Positions 1 through 10,642 of a DNA stretch of 64,000 nucleotides are shown one piece after another (the first letter of the stretch is position 1; each line of letters begins with the position of its first letter). The position numbers and the translations under genes are program-made. The notes beneath the pieces were generated by a model. That model was not told the DNA's origin and searched no databases. It saw only the letters and a program-made list of their open reading frames with translations. The stretch covers positions 181,514,015-181,578,014 of the forward strand of contig OY282558.1 in NCBI GenBank assembly GCA_958295665.1, written 5' to 3'. The stretch comes from Tipula vernalis (lineage: Eukaryota > Arthropoda > Insecta > Diptera > Tipulidae).

Positions 1-2784
1 AAACTGTTGTAAAGCATACTGAATACGTTGATATCTGGATAATCGGTTAAAATTCAAGTGAGACAGAGAAGGTTCAGGAATTGCGTTTATGGGTCTTCCA
101 ATAAGGAAATGACCAGGTGTGAGGACAGATATGTCCGACGGGTCATTGGACATTGAAGAAAGTGGTCGTGAGTTGAGACAGGCCTCGACTTGAGTCACAA
201 AGGTATTCAATTCTTCGAATGTGCACCTGAATGAATTCATTACTCTTTGTAAATGGTACTTTGCACTCTTAATCGCCGCCTCCCACAGACCACCAAAATG
301 AGGAGAACGGGGTAGTATAGTTTGCCAGTTTATACCTTCTTCACCACAATATTTTAAAATTTCATGCTTATGAGCAGCAGATTCGAACAGTGATTTCCAT
401 TCTCTCAACTCATTTTGAGCCCCAACAAAATTAGTGGCATTGTCACTATACAAATTAGCACAACGCCCTCTTCGAGAAGTGAATCGCCTGAGTGCTGCCA
501 AAAATCCCTGGGTGGATAAATCACTGACCACTTCCAAATGAGTGGCTTTAGTTGTGAAGCAGATGAAAATTGCGATATAACCTTTAGTGACTACATTTGA
601 TCGAATTGGTTGACGGAGACTAAAAGGACCACAAAAATCAACTCCCACGTGTTCGAATGGGCGAGACGGTTGAACACGATTCGCAGGTAATTGACCCATG
701 ATCTGGTTTACTGACCGTGGTTTTATTTTAAAGCACACTATACACTTATGTACAACATTCTTGCATACCTGCTTTCCACCAATGACCCAATATCGTTGTC
801 TCAAAAAACAAAGTAACGCCTGTGGACCGGCATGCAAATTTCGAACATGTTCCTTTCGTACTAACAGATTGGTGAAATTATGATTTGCTGGCAAGAGCAT
901 TTGATGCCTTTGATCAAATGAAAGTAAGGAATTTTCTAACCGGCCACCAACACGTAACAAACCTGTATCGTCAATAAACGGACTAAGTTTGGAAATGGCG
1001 CTTTGTTTCTTGACCAATTGATTTGATTCAAGCTGGATGATTTCGACTCCGAACGCCTCTACTTGGACAGAACGGATTAATCTCTTGAGTGCATTATCGA
1101 TTTCTTCGAAAGACAATTCATTGACTTTTCGACCATCAACAGTTTTAGCTCTTAGGTTGTGACCAAACCGGAGACACAGTGCAGAAATTCGAACTAACTT
1201 GTTGAAATCCGAGAACCGTTCTATTAGATCATTTGATCTTTTTTGAACTCCCAATAAAACAGTTGTCTTCCTGTATTCGGTATCATGAATATCAGAGAAA
1301 CCAACTTTAGGAATCTCCCTAGATTCGTCTTTTTCCATTAAGAATGGAGGACCTCTCCACCATAGATCACAATCACCTAATTCACACGGCGTTAACCCGC
1401 GTGACACCAAATCAGCTGGATTTAATTCAGAATTTATATGCGCCCACAATTCAGGAGGAGCAATATCCTGTATTTGTGAAACTCTATTCGCAACAAAAGT
1501 GGCATATTTTGCTGGAGATGAGTTTATTCGGAATAATGTGACCTCAGAATCAGTATATAATTTAACTTTGTCAAATTTAATTTGTATGGACTGTTGAACT
1601 TTCTCGTATAGTTGGGCCAGTAGAAGTGAGGCACATAACTCAAGACGGGGTATTGTTTGTATCTTGAGTGGTGCCACTCTGGATTTGGAGCAAAGCAATT
1701 GACAATGGTATCGGCCATTCAAATCCAACGTTCGGATATACATACAGCATCCATATCCAGCCTCAGATGCATCTCCGAATCCATGGAGTTCTATACGACT
1801 AAATGCACTCGGGCCTATACACCTGGGCACCTCAATACTTAATAACAAATGAATTTGTTCTGAGTATGCAATCCATTCAGACTGATAGGGTTCAGGTAGA
1901 ATATCATCCCAACCAAGATTTGGAATATTCCACAACCTTCGTAAAAACAATTTAGCCCTGAAGATTACAGGAGCACAAAGGCCTAGCGGATCAAATATCT
2001 GTGCGATTTTTGATAAAATCATTCTTTTATTTGGATTACATGAGTCACGAACCTGAGCACTTTTACCTAACGAAATTTTAAGTGTATCTTGATGAACATT
2101 CCAATTTATGCCCAAAGTACTGACTACATTATCAAGATCCTGATTTTGGTTAGGAACTACTTCCTTGCTATTGGAAGACCATTTCGTCAACTGAAACCCA
2201 CCCTTGGCAAGTAAGGCGGTTAGTTCGGCTTTAAGTATTTTCGCCTCTTCTACGCTTTGCGACCCTCCCAGAAAGTCATCAACATAAAAGTCGTCCAACA
2301 GACTTTGAGACGCTTTCATGAACTGTTGATGTTCATCACTAGCTAATTGTTTGAGCGTTCTAATTGCTAGAAATGGTGCACTAGTGGTGCCGTATGTTAC
2401 GGTTTTTAATTGATATACTTTGAGAGGATGTTCCTGTGATTCTCGCCACCAGATTTGTTGGAGATTACGATGCCTTGGATCAATTTCTATCTGTCGATAC
2501 ATTTTAGCAATGTCGGCACTGATAGCTATTTTGTACTTCCTAAAACGAAGTAAAATTGAAAGCAATTCTTGTTGAATAGTTGGCCCTGTCATTAATGCAT
2601 CATTAAGTGACAGTACAGACGATGATTTTGATGATCCGTTGAAAACGACACGTAGTTTCGTTGTAGTAGAGTTCTCTTTCAACACTGCGTGGTGTGGAAG
2701 AAAATACGATATATTAGGTTCCGACCGTTCCGTCAATTGCATATGATTTAATGAAAGATATTCGTTCATGAATTGGCAATATAA
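1..2784 (-). CDS. BEL/Pao Pol, reverse transcriptase-RNase H-integrase (partial, open to window edge)
   Basis: The minus-strand frame runs without a stop from 2784 to base 1. The first methionine is at 2769, but the frame is continuous with the upstream protease apart from one TAG at 2785-2787. Counting from that methionine, RT motif A is SADIAKMYRQI (Asp about 86) and motif C is FYVDDFL (about 161-167). RNase H shows HGFGDASEAGYG, and the integrase shows a zinc-finger CIVCFK, VDFCGPF, LYSDNATNF and GLWEAAIKSAK, so the D, D and E are present. The frame is still open within the integrase C-terminal part at the edge. Its integrity over about 928 codons suggests a fairly young copy. Confidence 0.93.
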
Positions 2785-3566
2785 CTACCTTAATACATGA
2801 TTTGAACTCAACTTCTTTTCTAGGTTATAAAATTGTCTTAACGAATTACCTTTATTGTCACATAAATTTGATATGCTTGCCTTAACTGGAAGAGATACAC
2901 TATACCTTCCATCGGGATTTCTTTTAACATTTTTTACATAACAGGCTTCACAAGCCTTCTCCTCCAATGAGAAGTTGTTTTTGGTTTTGACATCCTCGAT
3001 TTGATAGAACCTTTGAACCTCTTTTCTCAGCACCTCAACGTCACAACACACTAGTGACACTAATGTTGACGGAACCGAACTGGTGACTTTTCCACAAACG
3101 ACATAACCGAAAACTGATTGTTGGAATGGTGGAAGCTCTTTACATACATAAACCTTTTCACCATTGAATATGTCACAAAAGACCTCGGCACCAATCAACA
3201 CTTCAATACGTTCAGGCTCGTAAAATTTTGGATCAGCCAATTCCATACCATCAGGCAAATTGGAAAGATCAAAGTTGACTTGGTGTAACGGCAGTTTGCC
3301 TGTTATTTTGAAAAGCACCAAGAAATCCAAATTTTGTTCATAGATTTGAGTTCGAGATTCTATTGTCACATTGATCTTATGTCTGACCTCTGTCATGTTT
3401 GAATTAATTCCTGTGACTGGAATATAGACTGATTGCCTCTGAACTCCCAATTTTTGACAAATATTTTCTGTAATGAAATTGGATTGGGATCCAGAGTCCA
3501 ATAGCGCGCGACACAAAATACGTGTTCCCTTAGAACTTCGTACACACAAAAAATAAAGAGTCACCA
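2785..3566 (-). pseudogene. BEL/Pao aspartyl protease-like domain (DUF1758 type), ends at in-frame TAG
   Basis: This is the same frame as the Pol part below. The active-site region reads CRALLDSGSQSNFIT, so the catalytic Asp of the D-S-G triad is kept. About 250 residues follow, ending in LSSNHVLR and then TAG at 2785-2787; the next in-frame residues (FMNEYLSLNHM) match the usual start of the BEL RT region. The TAG is therefore either a nonsense mutation in one long polyprotein or a read-through stop; I favour nonsense. The 5' end is cut by the insertion at 3570-3930. Confidence 0.82.
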
Positions 3567-3569
3567 AAA

Positions 3570-3930
3570 CACCGAATCGGTGTTACATAGTGTCCCACCG
3601 ATCGGATATTTAAAATTTAAATCCAATCGGATATTTGAATAAAAATGACAAAAAATTCATTTGGATAAAAATTTTTACACCGCATAAAAACCAAACAGGA
3701 ACATTCATGTTTAGGAACACACCGAAAGGTGTATTTTATTAGTAAAACACCGAAAGGTGTTTTTATTAAATCCAAAAGAAGTTTTTCTAAAAATTTATCT
3801 TTTAGGACAGTTAAAAATATTTATCCGTTGATCGGTGCTTACTTTTATTCGGTTAGGCAAAAATAAAATACATTTTCGGATAAAAAACAAATTAACACCG
3901 CATATTTTTTTGAGTGTATCCAAATTAAAA
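3570..3930. repeat. Hairpin-rich insertion inside the BEL protease region
   Basis: The coding frame is legible on both sides, but about 360 bp of non-coding sequence separates them. The insert carries the perfect 14-bp hairpin ACACCGAAAGGTGT twice (3719-3732, 3747-3760), a related hairpin ACACCGAATCGGTGT at 3569-3583, paired TCGGATATTT motifs at 3603-3635, and ACACCGCATA near 3677 and 3893. A short T-run shared by both edges may be the target duplication. No TIRs and no coding potential were seen. The family is not recognised. Confidence 0.6.
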
Positions 3931-4397
3931 TGGTGGACAATAGAATTTGGGTTTCGGTCGAATAAAGACAAATCGTCTGATCTTTCTCAATTGTCGCATC
4001 TGTTGCAACATTTGATTGGATTATACCAAGCCCATTATGAGTGCTTGATGAAGCGATTGGATTTGAGTTGGAAACTTTCGCTATCTTGCTGCCATGATCG
4101 TTTCTTACTTGTTCAGAGCTACTACCTATACCATCTACCTTGGTCGGGGCTGACACCCCTGGGGGAGCATTGGAATGATTTGAATCGGATGACATCAAAC
4201 GAAATGACCGTCATGTCATATTGGTTTTGGTTGGTGAAGTAACTTGGGTTATGCAACAGGGAATGATGTCTTTTTTTACAAGTATAGCATGAAAGCTTTG
4301 ATTTGCATTTAGAAATGTGATGGGTTCCAAAGCAATTATGGCAGAATTTTTTCTCTTTGATCCATTGATTTCTATCCTTCAATGATAACGATTTAAA
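3931..4397 (-). pseudogene. BEL/Pao Gag zinc knuckles and protease linker, frameshifted
   Basis: This follows the Gag stop in the same frame. Two zinc-knuckle motifs are visible, CHNCFGTHHISKC and CYTCKKRHHSLLH; a first one, CRYCNSDHFIYKC, lies just upstream in Gag. The frame ends near 4122 and the conserved Ser/Asn-rich linker continues in another frame from about 4198 down to ILLSTI near 3935, so a one-base frameshift lies near 4195. The linker normally joins Gag to protease. Confidence 0.75.
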
Positions 4398-5432
4398 TTA
4401 TTCACATTTATAAATGAAGTGATCGGAATTACAATAGCGACATGATATCGGTTTCTGAGCACCAGTGACCACCATAGCATATTTTGATTTTTGAGGTTTT
4501 TTGATATCAGAGATTATCTTAGGAGTACTACTACTTACGGGAGCGAGAGTCTCCAGTACTCGAGCACGTTGACTTAAAATGTCTATGACCTCTTGAATGG
4601 TTGGATCTCGATCAACTGGTTTCTTGATCTCAATCTGATGGCGTGATATAGGATCAACTAACTGACAAACATGGAACACCAAGATCCGATCCCATTGATC
4701 GATTGGCACTTTCAATGATTTGAGTGCATTATACTGTTTCCAAAAGGAATCAATGAAGATTTGTAAATCCCTTGCATTGTTTTCCGTTCGCATTGGTTCA
4801 AGCTTGTATAATGCCTGCATATGCAATGTTCTAATTCGCGGCTGGTTCTCATAATGCTTGAAAAGAGCATTCCAAACCTGTTCGTAATTGCCGTCAGCAT
4901 TCGGAACGGACTCAATGAAATGATATGCTGAACCTCCCCTAAGACAATGTTCCAAATAGGAAAACTTAAGATTTGTATTGACTCTGGTTTCGTTGTGAAC
5001 CCGTTGTGCGAACGTTTGACGAAAACCGACCCATGAAAGAAAAGACCCATCAAACTTTGGTAATGGAACTTCAGGCAATGGTAATGAAGCAAATTTAAGA
5101 TCAATACTTGCTTTATGCAATGAGTTAATATTGGATAAATTGACGGAACTTCCGTCACACTCATGCAATCTATTTCGAATCTGGGATTCGACAGTTCTGC
5201 AATATGTTTCAAATTTATCGCGCGCGAGTGAATCCATTTCCGTGGGTTCAAGTTCCTCGAGCTTGAACTGAGCATCGTCATATCTTAAATAAAGAGACTT
5301 AATTCGGTCTAACATAGATTCAAGATCACCTTGTGTTAAATTATTTTCATCTAAATTTAACTGATCTTCATATTTTACGCGACCTTGCAACGCGCTGATT
5401 ATGCTTCGACATCGAATCACTTCGACAGACAT
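4398..5432 (-). CDS. BEL/Pao Gag (DUF1759 type)
   Basis: About 344 residues from the ATG at 5432 (MSVEVIRC). An in-frame TTG start further upstream would only add a hydrophobic stretch not expected in Gag. The body has the DUF1759-type segment PLPKFDGSFLSWVGFRQTF and LKFSYLEHCLRGGSAYHFIE, typical of BEL/Pao Gag, and ends at the first zinc knuckle CRYCNSDHFIYKCE before TAA. The next codons continue the conserved zinc-knuckle domain, so the TAA probably truncates a longer Gag-Pol polyprotein. Role inferred from the family: particle assembly and RNA packaging. Confidence 0.85.
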   Translation of the reverse strand: MSVEVIRCRSIISALQGRVKYEDQLNLDENNLTQGDLESMLDRIKSLYLRYDDAQFKLEELEPTEMDSLARDKFETYCRTVESQIRNRLHECDGSSVNLSNINSLHKASIDLKFASLPLPEVPLPKFDGSFLSWVGFRQTFAQRVHNETRVNTNLKFSYLEHCLRGGSAYHFIESVPNADGNYEQVWNALFKHYENQPRIRTLHMQALYKLEPMRTENNARDLQIFIDSFWKQYNALKSLKVPIDQWDRILVFHVCQLVDPISRHQIEIKKPVDRDPTIQEVIDILSQRARVLETLAPVSSSTPKIISDIKKPQKSKYAMVVTGAQKPISCRYCNSDHFIYKCE

Positions 5433-6040
5433 TTTAATTAAGTAGGACACAACCAAAGATATGAACACAATAAATATTATCAAGTTACAATTAAGAATTA
5501 CATTTGATATAAATTATAAATATTGAAATTTTACCAGTCTTTGTTTTCCAGATGATTTGTGTATTTAACCTCACTTTCTTGGCAAATACCATGTGTTTTA
5601 TTGTTGCACGTTGACCGTTATATTATACCTATAACGGTTGGCATGGAAATATAGCCGTTGAGTTATATCGTTGAAATATAGTTGCAATATAGTTGATATA
5701 TATATTACAGTTGCGGTAAACGTTGAGATATAGTTGCAATATAGATGAGAGTTAAATATATTACTGTCGAGATATACTATAGTTATAGTTGAATTTGTTG
5801 GTTAAATGCAGCCACATGTTCGATGATAAAGCTCAAATTTATATTATATTTTTTTTGTTGAAAATTATTGAGCGTCCCAAAATGGTCGACACTCTTTGAC
5901 GATACGGCTCAAATTTATATTGATTTGAACAATACGTTTTAACAATTGTTGAGCGTCCCAATATGGCCGACACTTCTTGATGATTTATTAAATTTCACAA
6001 TTACAATGCTTAATATTCGATGACTATTATACGGAGATCC
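5433..6040 (-). repeat. BEL leader with short tandem repeats
   Basis: This is untranslated leader between the primer-binding site and Gag. It contains diverged repeats of GATATAGTTGCAATATAG (5640-5770) and about 2.5 copies of a roughly 80-bp repeat at 5818-5985, recognisable by GAGCGTCCCA at 5868 and 5950 and by GGCTCAAATTTATAT-like motifs. No gene was seen. Confidence 0.6.
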
Positions 6041-6056
6041 GGCTCGAAGGACCAAG
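6041..6056 (-). promoter_or_regulatory. Candidate tRNA primer-binding site of the BEL element
   Basis: On the minus strand CTTGGTCCTTCGAGCC lies directly after a ...GCAACA LTR end. Position and form fit a primer-binding site. The primer tRNA was not identified. Confidence 0.6.
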
Positions 6057-6336
6057 TGTTGCGGGATTTGCCGGATCTTTTCTTTGTAATAAATATTCGC
6101 CGAAATATTAAACACCTTTGTTTGTTTTATTTTAATCACTTTATTAAATTTTATTTACTGATTTCTTATTTTACAAAAAACAGCATTTCTTGCTGATGTG
6201 AACTGCACTGTGTAGAAGACCAACGAAGACTAACAATAAAAAAAATGCAAAATGAACGTCGTTGTTCATGGGTAGATTTTTCCACTCTACCTATACACTG
6301 AACTGTAATCATCATGTCAGCAGATGTATGTTTACA
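6057..6336 (-). repeat. Probable 5' LTR of the BEL element (outer edge uncertain)
   Basis: The inner edge is set by TGTTGCGGG on the plus strand next to the primer-binding site. The outer edge should be an ACA on the plus strand; 6233-6235 and 6334-6336 are both possible. The partner LTR is outside the window, so the edge cannot be confirmed. Confidence 0.45.
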
Positions 6337-6339
6337 CTG

Positions 6340-7830
6340 TACCTTCCAGTTATTTTAGTCAGCAAAACGACTTAACACTCCACAAATTAAAACATTCTCA
6401 TTCATAGTAATATCACACACCATACATATAAATGATAACTGATGATAAACTTATCAGTTCACTTATTAGGACTAACCATTTCAAAAAATGCAACATCACC
6501 AAAAAAGTACCTAGTTTGAAATGATTTCACTGGAATCAAAAACGAATATTTTTATTTTATTTATGTGTTGTATTGACCAATTAATAATTAATTAATTACA
6601 TAAACTTAAAATTAATAAATCAAATTAAAAATTAAAAAAAAAAAATCAATCTACAAATGAACTATGTATTCTTATTATTGTATAAATAGTTTTTTTTATA
6701 TTTTAAATGTTACTTTTAAATATAAACTAAATCACAAAACATATCAGGTAATATTGCGACAAATATTCTTTTAATAATGCCCCATTTAAAATAACGTTAA
6801 CGCTTTTCTCTATGTTGAAATTTCTGTCCATTAAAAAAAAAAAAAAAAAATTGGAATATAACAGTGCCATTAATAAATTACAGAAATTCTAATCTGCGCC
6901 TGCGTTTGATGTGTTTCTCTGTAGTGGAGTGGCCTTTCCATTTTTTTTTTTTGGTATTACATTAATAGGTGGCAGTGTTCTCGTTTTGAAAATTTAAAGA
7001 GTATTTTTTCACTTTTTCATGGAAATATTTCGAGGCAAAACCGAGTACGTACAAAATAAAAACATTGCTGATAGTTTTCAGTGCCCATTCAGTCCATTTA
7101 AAAAGATGGGGAACGTGTACTAGTAAGTTGTACTTTCGACAACCGTGATAACTGGCCGACTGCAGTTAAACCGAAGTGCAACCATTCATTTTAAGGTAGA
7201 GCAACAAACTATAAGTTTTGTATGTGGCTGTTTAATCAGTCTGCATAGATAGGAATATTTGATAAACACAACATTATTAAAAATTTTAAAACTCAAATAT
7301 TTTACAAATACACAACACATCCATAATACATTTATATTCTGTTACCATCGTCATTAGTTTTGAAGCAATCAGTTTTTATTTTATTATTAAATCCTAAATT
7401 CAATAAATTTCTTATAAAGTTAACACTAAAATTATTTATTTTTAAATCATTCAAAAAAAAAAAAAAAATTAACAAACGTTTAATTTGTATATTATTTGGG
7501 GATTAAATAAAAATTAAAAAAAGGGCGGACAATGTCATGGAAATTTTAAAAAGGAATATCCTCATATAATTTTCTAATTTATACATCTGATTTAATTATT
7601 TATATTTTTATAAATGGTAATTCGCTACCTGGAATGAAATTTGTAATGGTTTAAGGTATTTTTGCAAACGAATGTTGGAAGTTGATTTTAAATTTAATTA
7701 TATAAAATGGGAAGTAAACAATGATGATTGCGACCATAAAAAATTAATTAATTTTACTAATAAGATAGGCGCTTCCGTTCATGGATCAAAAATGTGATTA
7801 CTACTTCAACGACACTCGTTCACAATTTAA
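6340..7830. other. AT-rich spacer, no gene seen
   Basis: This is very AT-rich sequence with poly-A/T runs (6629-6644, 6833-6850, 6943-6952, 7450-7468). No reading frame with recognisable motifs, TIR pair or tandem array was found. Confidence 0.6.
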
Positions 7831-7836
7831 TTTATT
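7831..7836 (-). terminator. Polyadenylation signal of the mannosidase gene
   Basis: AATAAA on the minus strand lies about 25 nt after the TAA stop at 7862-7864, a usual place for a cleavage and polyadenylation signal. Confidence 0.65.
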
Positions 7837-7861
7837 ATAATATAATGTATAATTTGTCTAT

Positions 7862-10642
7862 TTAATTAAATTCTATATTGAATGTTTTTATTTCCATCGG
7901 TTCAATCTTGATATCGGACAATTTTTCAATACTATTACTTTGTTTTAGCCCCGTCAGAGACGTTGCAAAAATTTTCTTAGTTTTAATTTGAGGAAACAAA
8001 CGATTATTATAATTTTTTATGTTATAACAACTATTACTAATATTATTTGAGCTGCCTAACTTGCAATTATAGCCCTGTCGATGAAGGACCATTAATGCCG
8101 AAGTTGATGGGAATAATGGTAAATTTGTTTCGGTCACGGTACGCAAATTCATCAAATGAACATCACACGGAAAATTATAACTAATTAATTGCAAGCTTTT
8201 GTGTAGCTCTAAATTAAAATCATTTCCTGGATTTTCAATGTAATATATCGAAGATGGATAATTTAAAACGCTCGATAAATGATTGCTTAATAGGCTGGGC
8301 AGCTGGTATTCATTGGCTTTTGGGGCGTGCTCATCAAATGTTTCGAGTAAAACCCAAAACCGATGAGTTGTTAATTTACTATCTACTACACCTTCACCCA
8401 TACCGCGATAATCATCATAAAGGGTACGACGATCAAGCATTACTTCTAATTGTCCCGGTTCAAGGCTTGCCGCTCCTTGTGCATGTGTTGTTAAAATTGT
8501 CAGCCTCAATTTCTCATCTTGTATAAATGCGCCCGACGTAATCGGAAAATAATTCCCTTCAACACCAATTGCAGGTACTTTTCGCCTCGGTAAATATTGG
8601 AATCCATTTAAATCGGTGTACATTTCAGGTACATCTGCTCCATTTTCAATGCCCGTTATAAATCTCATAAATAATTCTGTTTCACGATTTTTTGGCGGTT
8701 GTTCAAAATCAATATCATTCTCAATAAAAATAGCACGCTCCAAATCATTTTTAGTATTAAATATTCGAACGGTGTGCGCAAGGAATGGGCCGTAAATTAC
8801 AGTTACGTCACTGGCTAATGGGCCAGATGTGATTATTATTTTAACATCTGTATATTGTTCCAACGGATCTTTTTCGGGCTCATTGTGATTCTGATCGGTC
8901 TTAAATAGATAGGCGCCTGAATGAAACTGTTCACTACGATACGCAGAAAATTTTATTGCACATTGAATAGGTTTTCCCATATCCTTCTTTGTGACCGATT
9001 TTAAGAAACCATTTTGCTCATCGAACAGTAATCGCATTTCGGCATTTTCTAATTGCACATCTCCCGTTTGTTTATTCCTTACATCAAATGTATCACTTTT
9101 ATCATCCTTACAATTATTACAGTATATGGTAGCTAATTTATTCCGATTAGCTGAGTCATCATAAACAGCGGTAAATACGTTTAGCGTCATAGGGAGCAAC
9201 TTTGCTAGAAACATAATTTCAAATTGTTTGTCAGATGCTGTAATTTTCCTATTCACCATATCAAATGGTTCCGTTACATTCCACACTGGATTCACTTGTA
9301 TTTCTAAGCAATTATTACTAGCATCAAAAATTTTTAATTTCGATGTAAAGCTTCTAATAAGAATTATCTCGTGTTTCTCGTTAAGCAGTGAATTGAAAAT
9401 CACAAAGTCAACTGGTTTATTTTCGGTAGGATTAATCGGCGTCTTTTTCGGTATTTTCATAAAACTTTCGCGCTCCATTTCGCTTAACACAAAATTATTC
9501 TCAAAAGTTGTCTTTTGCAGCAAAAATTCAATTGTCGATTCTTGCATTTTAATGGTTTCTTGAATGCTATCAAACAGTCGTATGCCATAATCGCGCATTA
9601 CAATTGCTTTCGATGTTCCCGTAATCGCATCGTGATGCTGAAATAATCCTAAATTTCGACGAGCTATTATCATTTTTTCATAATTTTTTTCAAATATTCT
9701 CAAAGCATTGGCATGATTTTTTTGTCGGGCTAAATTAACCGCAACGGTAAATAATATTTCAGCATTTCGTAGATTGTTCTCCAGATCACGACTTAATAAT
9801 TTGTAAAATGGCCGGGTGGTGAAATAACCAGACCAATATGCTGGTCTACCTTCTGTAAATATATCCGAATAGACAAAAAAGTCTCCTTTTAAGGACGGAA
9901 AATCTTTGGTTCGCTTTTTAATTGCTCTAAAATAATCGCTTGGTGTACCAAAAGCAATTTCGGTGTTATACTTCTCTTTATTTTTATTTATATAGTCAAT
10001 AAGTTTTTTATAATTTGTATATTGTTGTTCAACTTCCCGTTCCCTATTGTATCGAAAATCATCACCAATCGGTATCAATGCTACATTATGCGGAAAGAGA
10101 GAAGCAGTCCGAGAGTATTGTTCCAATAGTAAATCTGCTTTTGCTTCCACATTTTCATCGGTAATAAATTGGGCTTTAATTGAATATTCCGTATATTCGC
10201 CTGGAATTTTTCGGAAATCAAAGTTTAAACATATAAATGGATGCGGACCGCACGAATGTTTAATTGAATAAATATCGAACGGCATGTTATGAGTATGTAA
10301 CGAATGCATAGACTCTTTATCAGGATCACTCCAATAAGGTTTCCATAAAAAATCACCAGCTTGTTCTTGGGCAAACCATCTCTTCCATGCGTAGTGAATT
10401 CGTTGTATGATAGCCCCATCAAAATTACTAGCCGATAACAAATATGGAACTGTGCTTCCATGTCCAAACGGATCAATTGACCAACCAACTTTTGGTGTAA
10501 AATTTAAATTAGCCTTGATCCACTGGTGCCCCTCAATTAATTGATCAACCATTGCGAATATATGAACATTTGCCTCATCAGTCATTACCCAGCCACCAGT
10601 AGTGATTTCCAAACGACCCGACTCCACTAATTGTTTTAACGC
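7862..10642 (-). CDS. alpha-Man-IIb: Mannosidase II exon 5 (rest of GH38 domain and C-terminus)
   Basis: 2781 nt with 926 codons and TAA. It begins ALKQLVESGRLEI after the acceptor CTAG and carries TGGWVMTDEANVH, the nucleophile motif, YWSGYFTTRPFYK, RRNLGLFQHHDAITG, the middle three-helix bundle, and C-terminal beta domains including GQLEVMLDRRT and CDVHLMNLRT. No stop, frameshift or insertion was seen. Confidence 0.97.
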   Translation of the reverse strand, partial: ALKQLVESGRLEITTGGWVMTDEANVHIFAMVDQLIEGHQWIKANLNFTPKVGWSIDPFGHGSTVPYLLSASNFDGAIIQRIHYAWKRWFAQEQAGDFLWKPYWSDPDKESMHSLHTHNMPFDIYSIKHSCGPHPFICLNFDFRKIPGEYTEYSIKAQFITDENVEAKADLLLEQYSRTASLFPHNVALIPIGDDFRYNREREVEQQYTNYKKLIDYINKNKEKYNTEIAFGTPSDYFRAIKKRTKDFPSLKGDFFVYSDIFTEGRPAYWSGYFTTRPFYKLLSRDLENNLRNAEILFTVAVNLARQKNHANALRIFEKNYEKMIIARRNLGLFQHHDAITGTSKAIVMRDYGIRLFDSIQETIKMQESTIEFLLQKTTFENNFVLSEMERESFMKIPKKTPINPTENKPVDFVIFNSLLNEKHEIILIRSFTSKLKIFDASNNCLEIQVNPVWNVTEPFDMVNRKITASDKQFEIMFLAKLLPMTLNVFTAVYDDSANRNKLATIYCNNCKDDKSDTFDVRNKQTGDVQLENAEMRLLFDEQNGFLKSVTKKDMGKPIQCAIKFSAYRSEQFHSGAYLFKTDQNHNEPEKDPLEQYTDVKIIITSGPLASDVTVIYGPFLAHTVRIFNTKNDLERAIFIENDIDFEQPPKNRETELFMRFITGIENGADVPEMYTDLNGFQYLPRRKVPAIGVEGNYFPITSGAFIQDEKLRLTILTTHAQGAASLEPGQLEVMLDRRTLYDDYRGMGEGVVDSKLTTHRFWVLLETFDEHAPKANEYQLPSLLSNHLSSVLNYPSSIYYIENPGNDFNLELHKSLQLISYNFPCDVHLMNLRTVTETNLPLFPSTSALMVLHRQGYNCKLGSSNNISNSCYNIKNYNNRLFPQIKTKKIFATSLTGLKQSNSIEKLSDIKIEPMEIKTFNIEFN

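Larger units (their letters stand above)
1..6336 (-). mobile_element. BEL/Pao LTR retrotransposon, 5' LTR side to integrase, cut by window edge
   Basis: Read on the minus strand the order is LTR and primer-binding site (about 6.06-6.3 kb), leader, Gag, zinc knuckles, protease-like domain, reverse transcriptase, RNase H, integrase. That order and the DUF1759/DUF1758-type Gag and protease are typical of the insect BEL/Pao superfamily. The 3' LTR must lie outside the window. Damage seen: a TAA ending Gag at 4398, a frameshift near 4195, an insertion at about 3570-3930 and a TAG at 2785. The outer LTR edge is not fixed; ACA candidates sit near 6235 and 6336. Confidence 0.9.

Noticed and set aside
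5640..5800. Promoter made of TATA repeats
   Set aside because: The ATATAG words are part of a simple repeat in the BEL leader and have no defined start site.
8254..8526. Plus-strand open frames inside 7.9-10.6 kb
   Set aside because: They lie antisense to the mannosidase exon, which has conserved motifs throughout; they are shadows.
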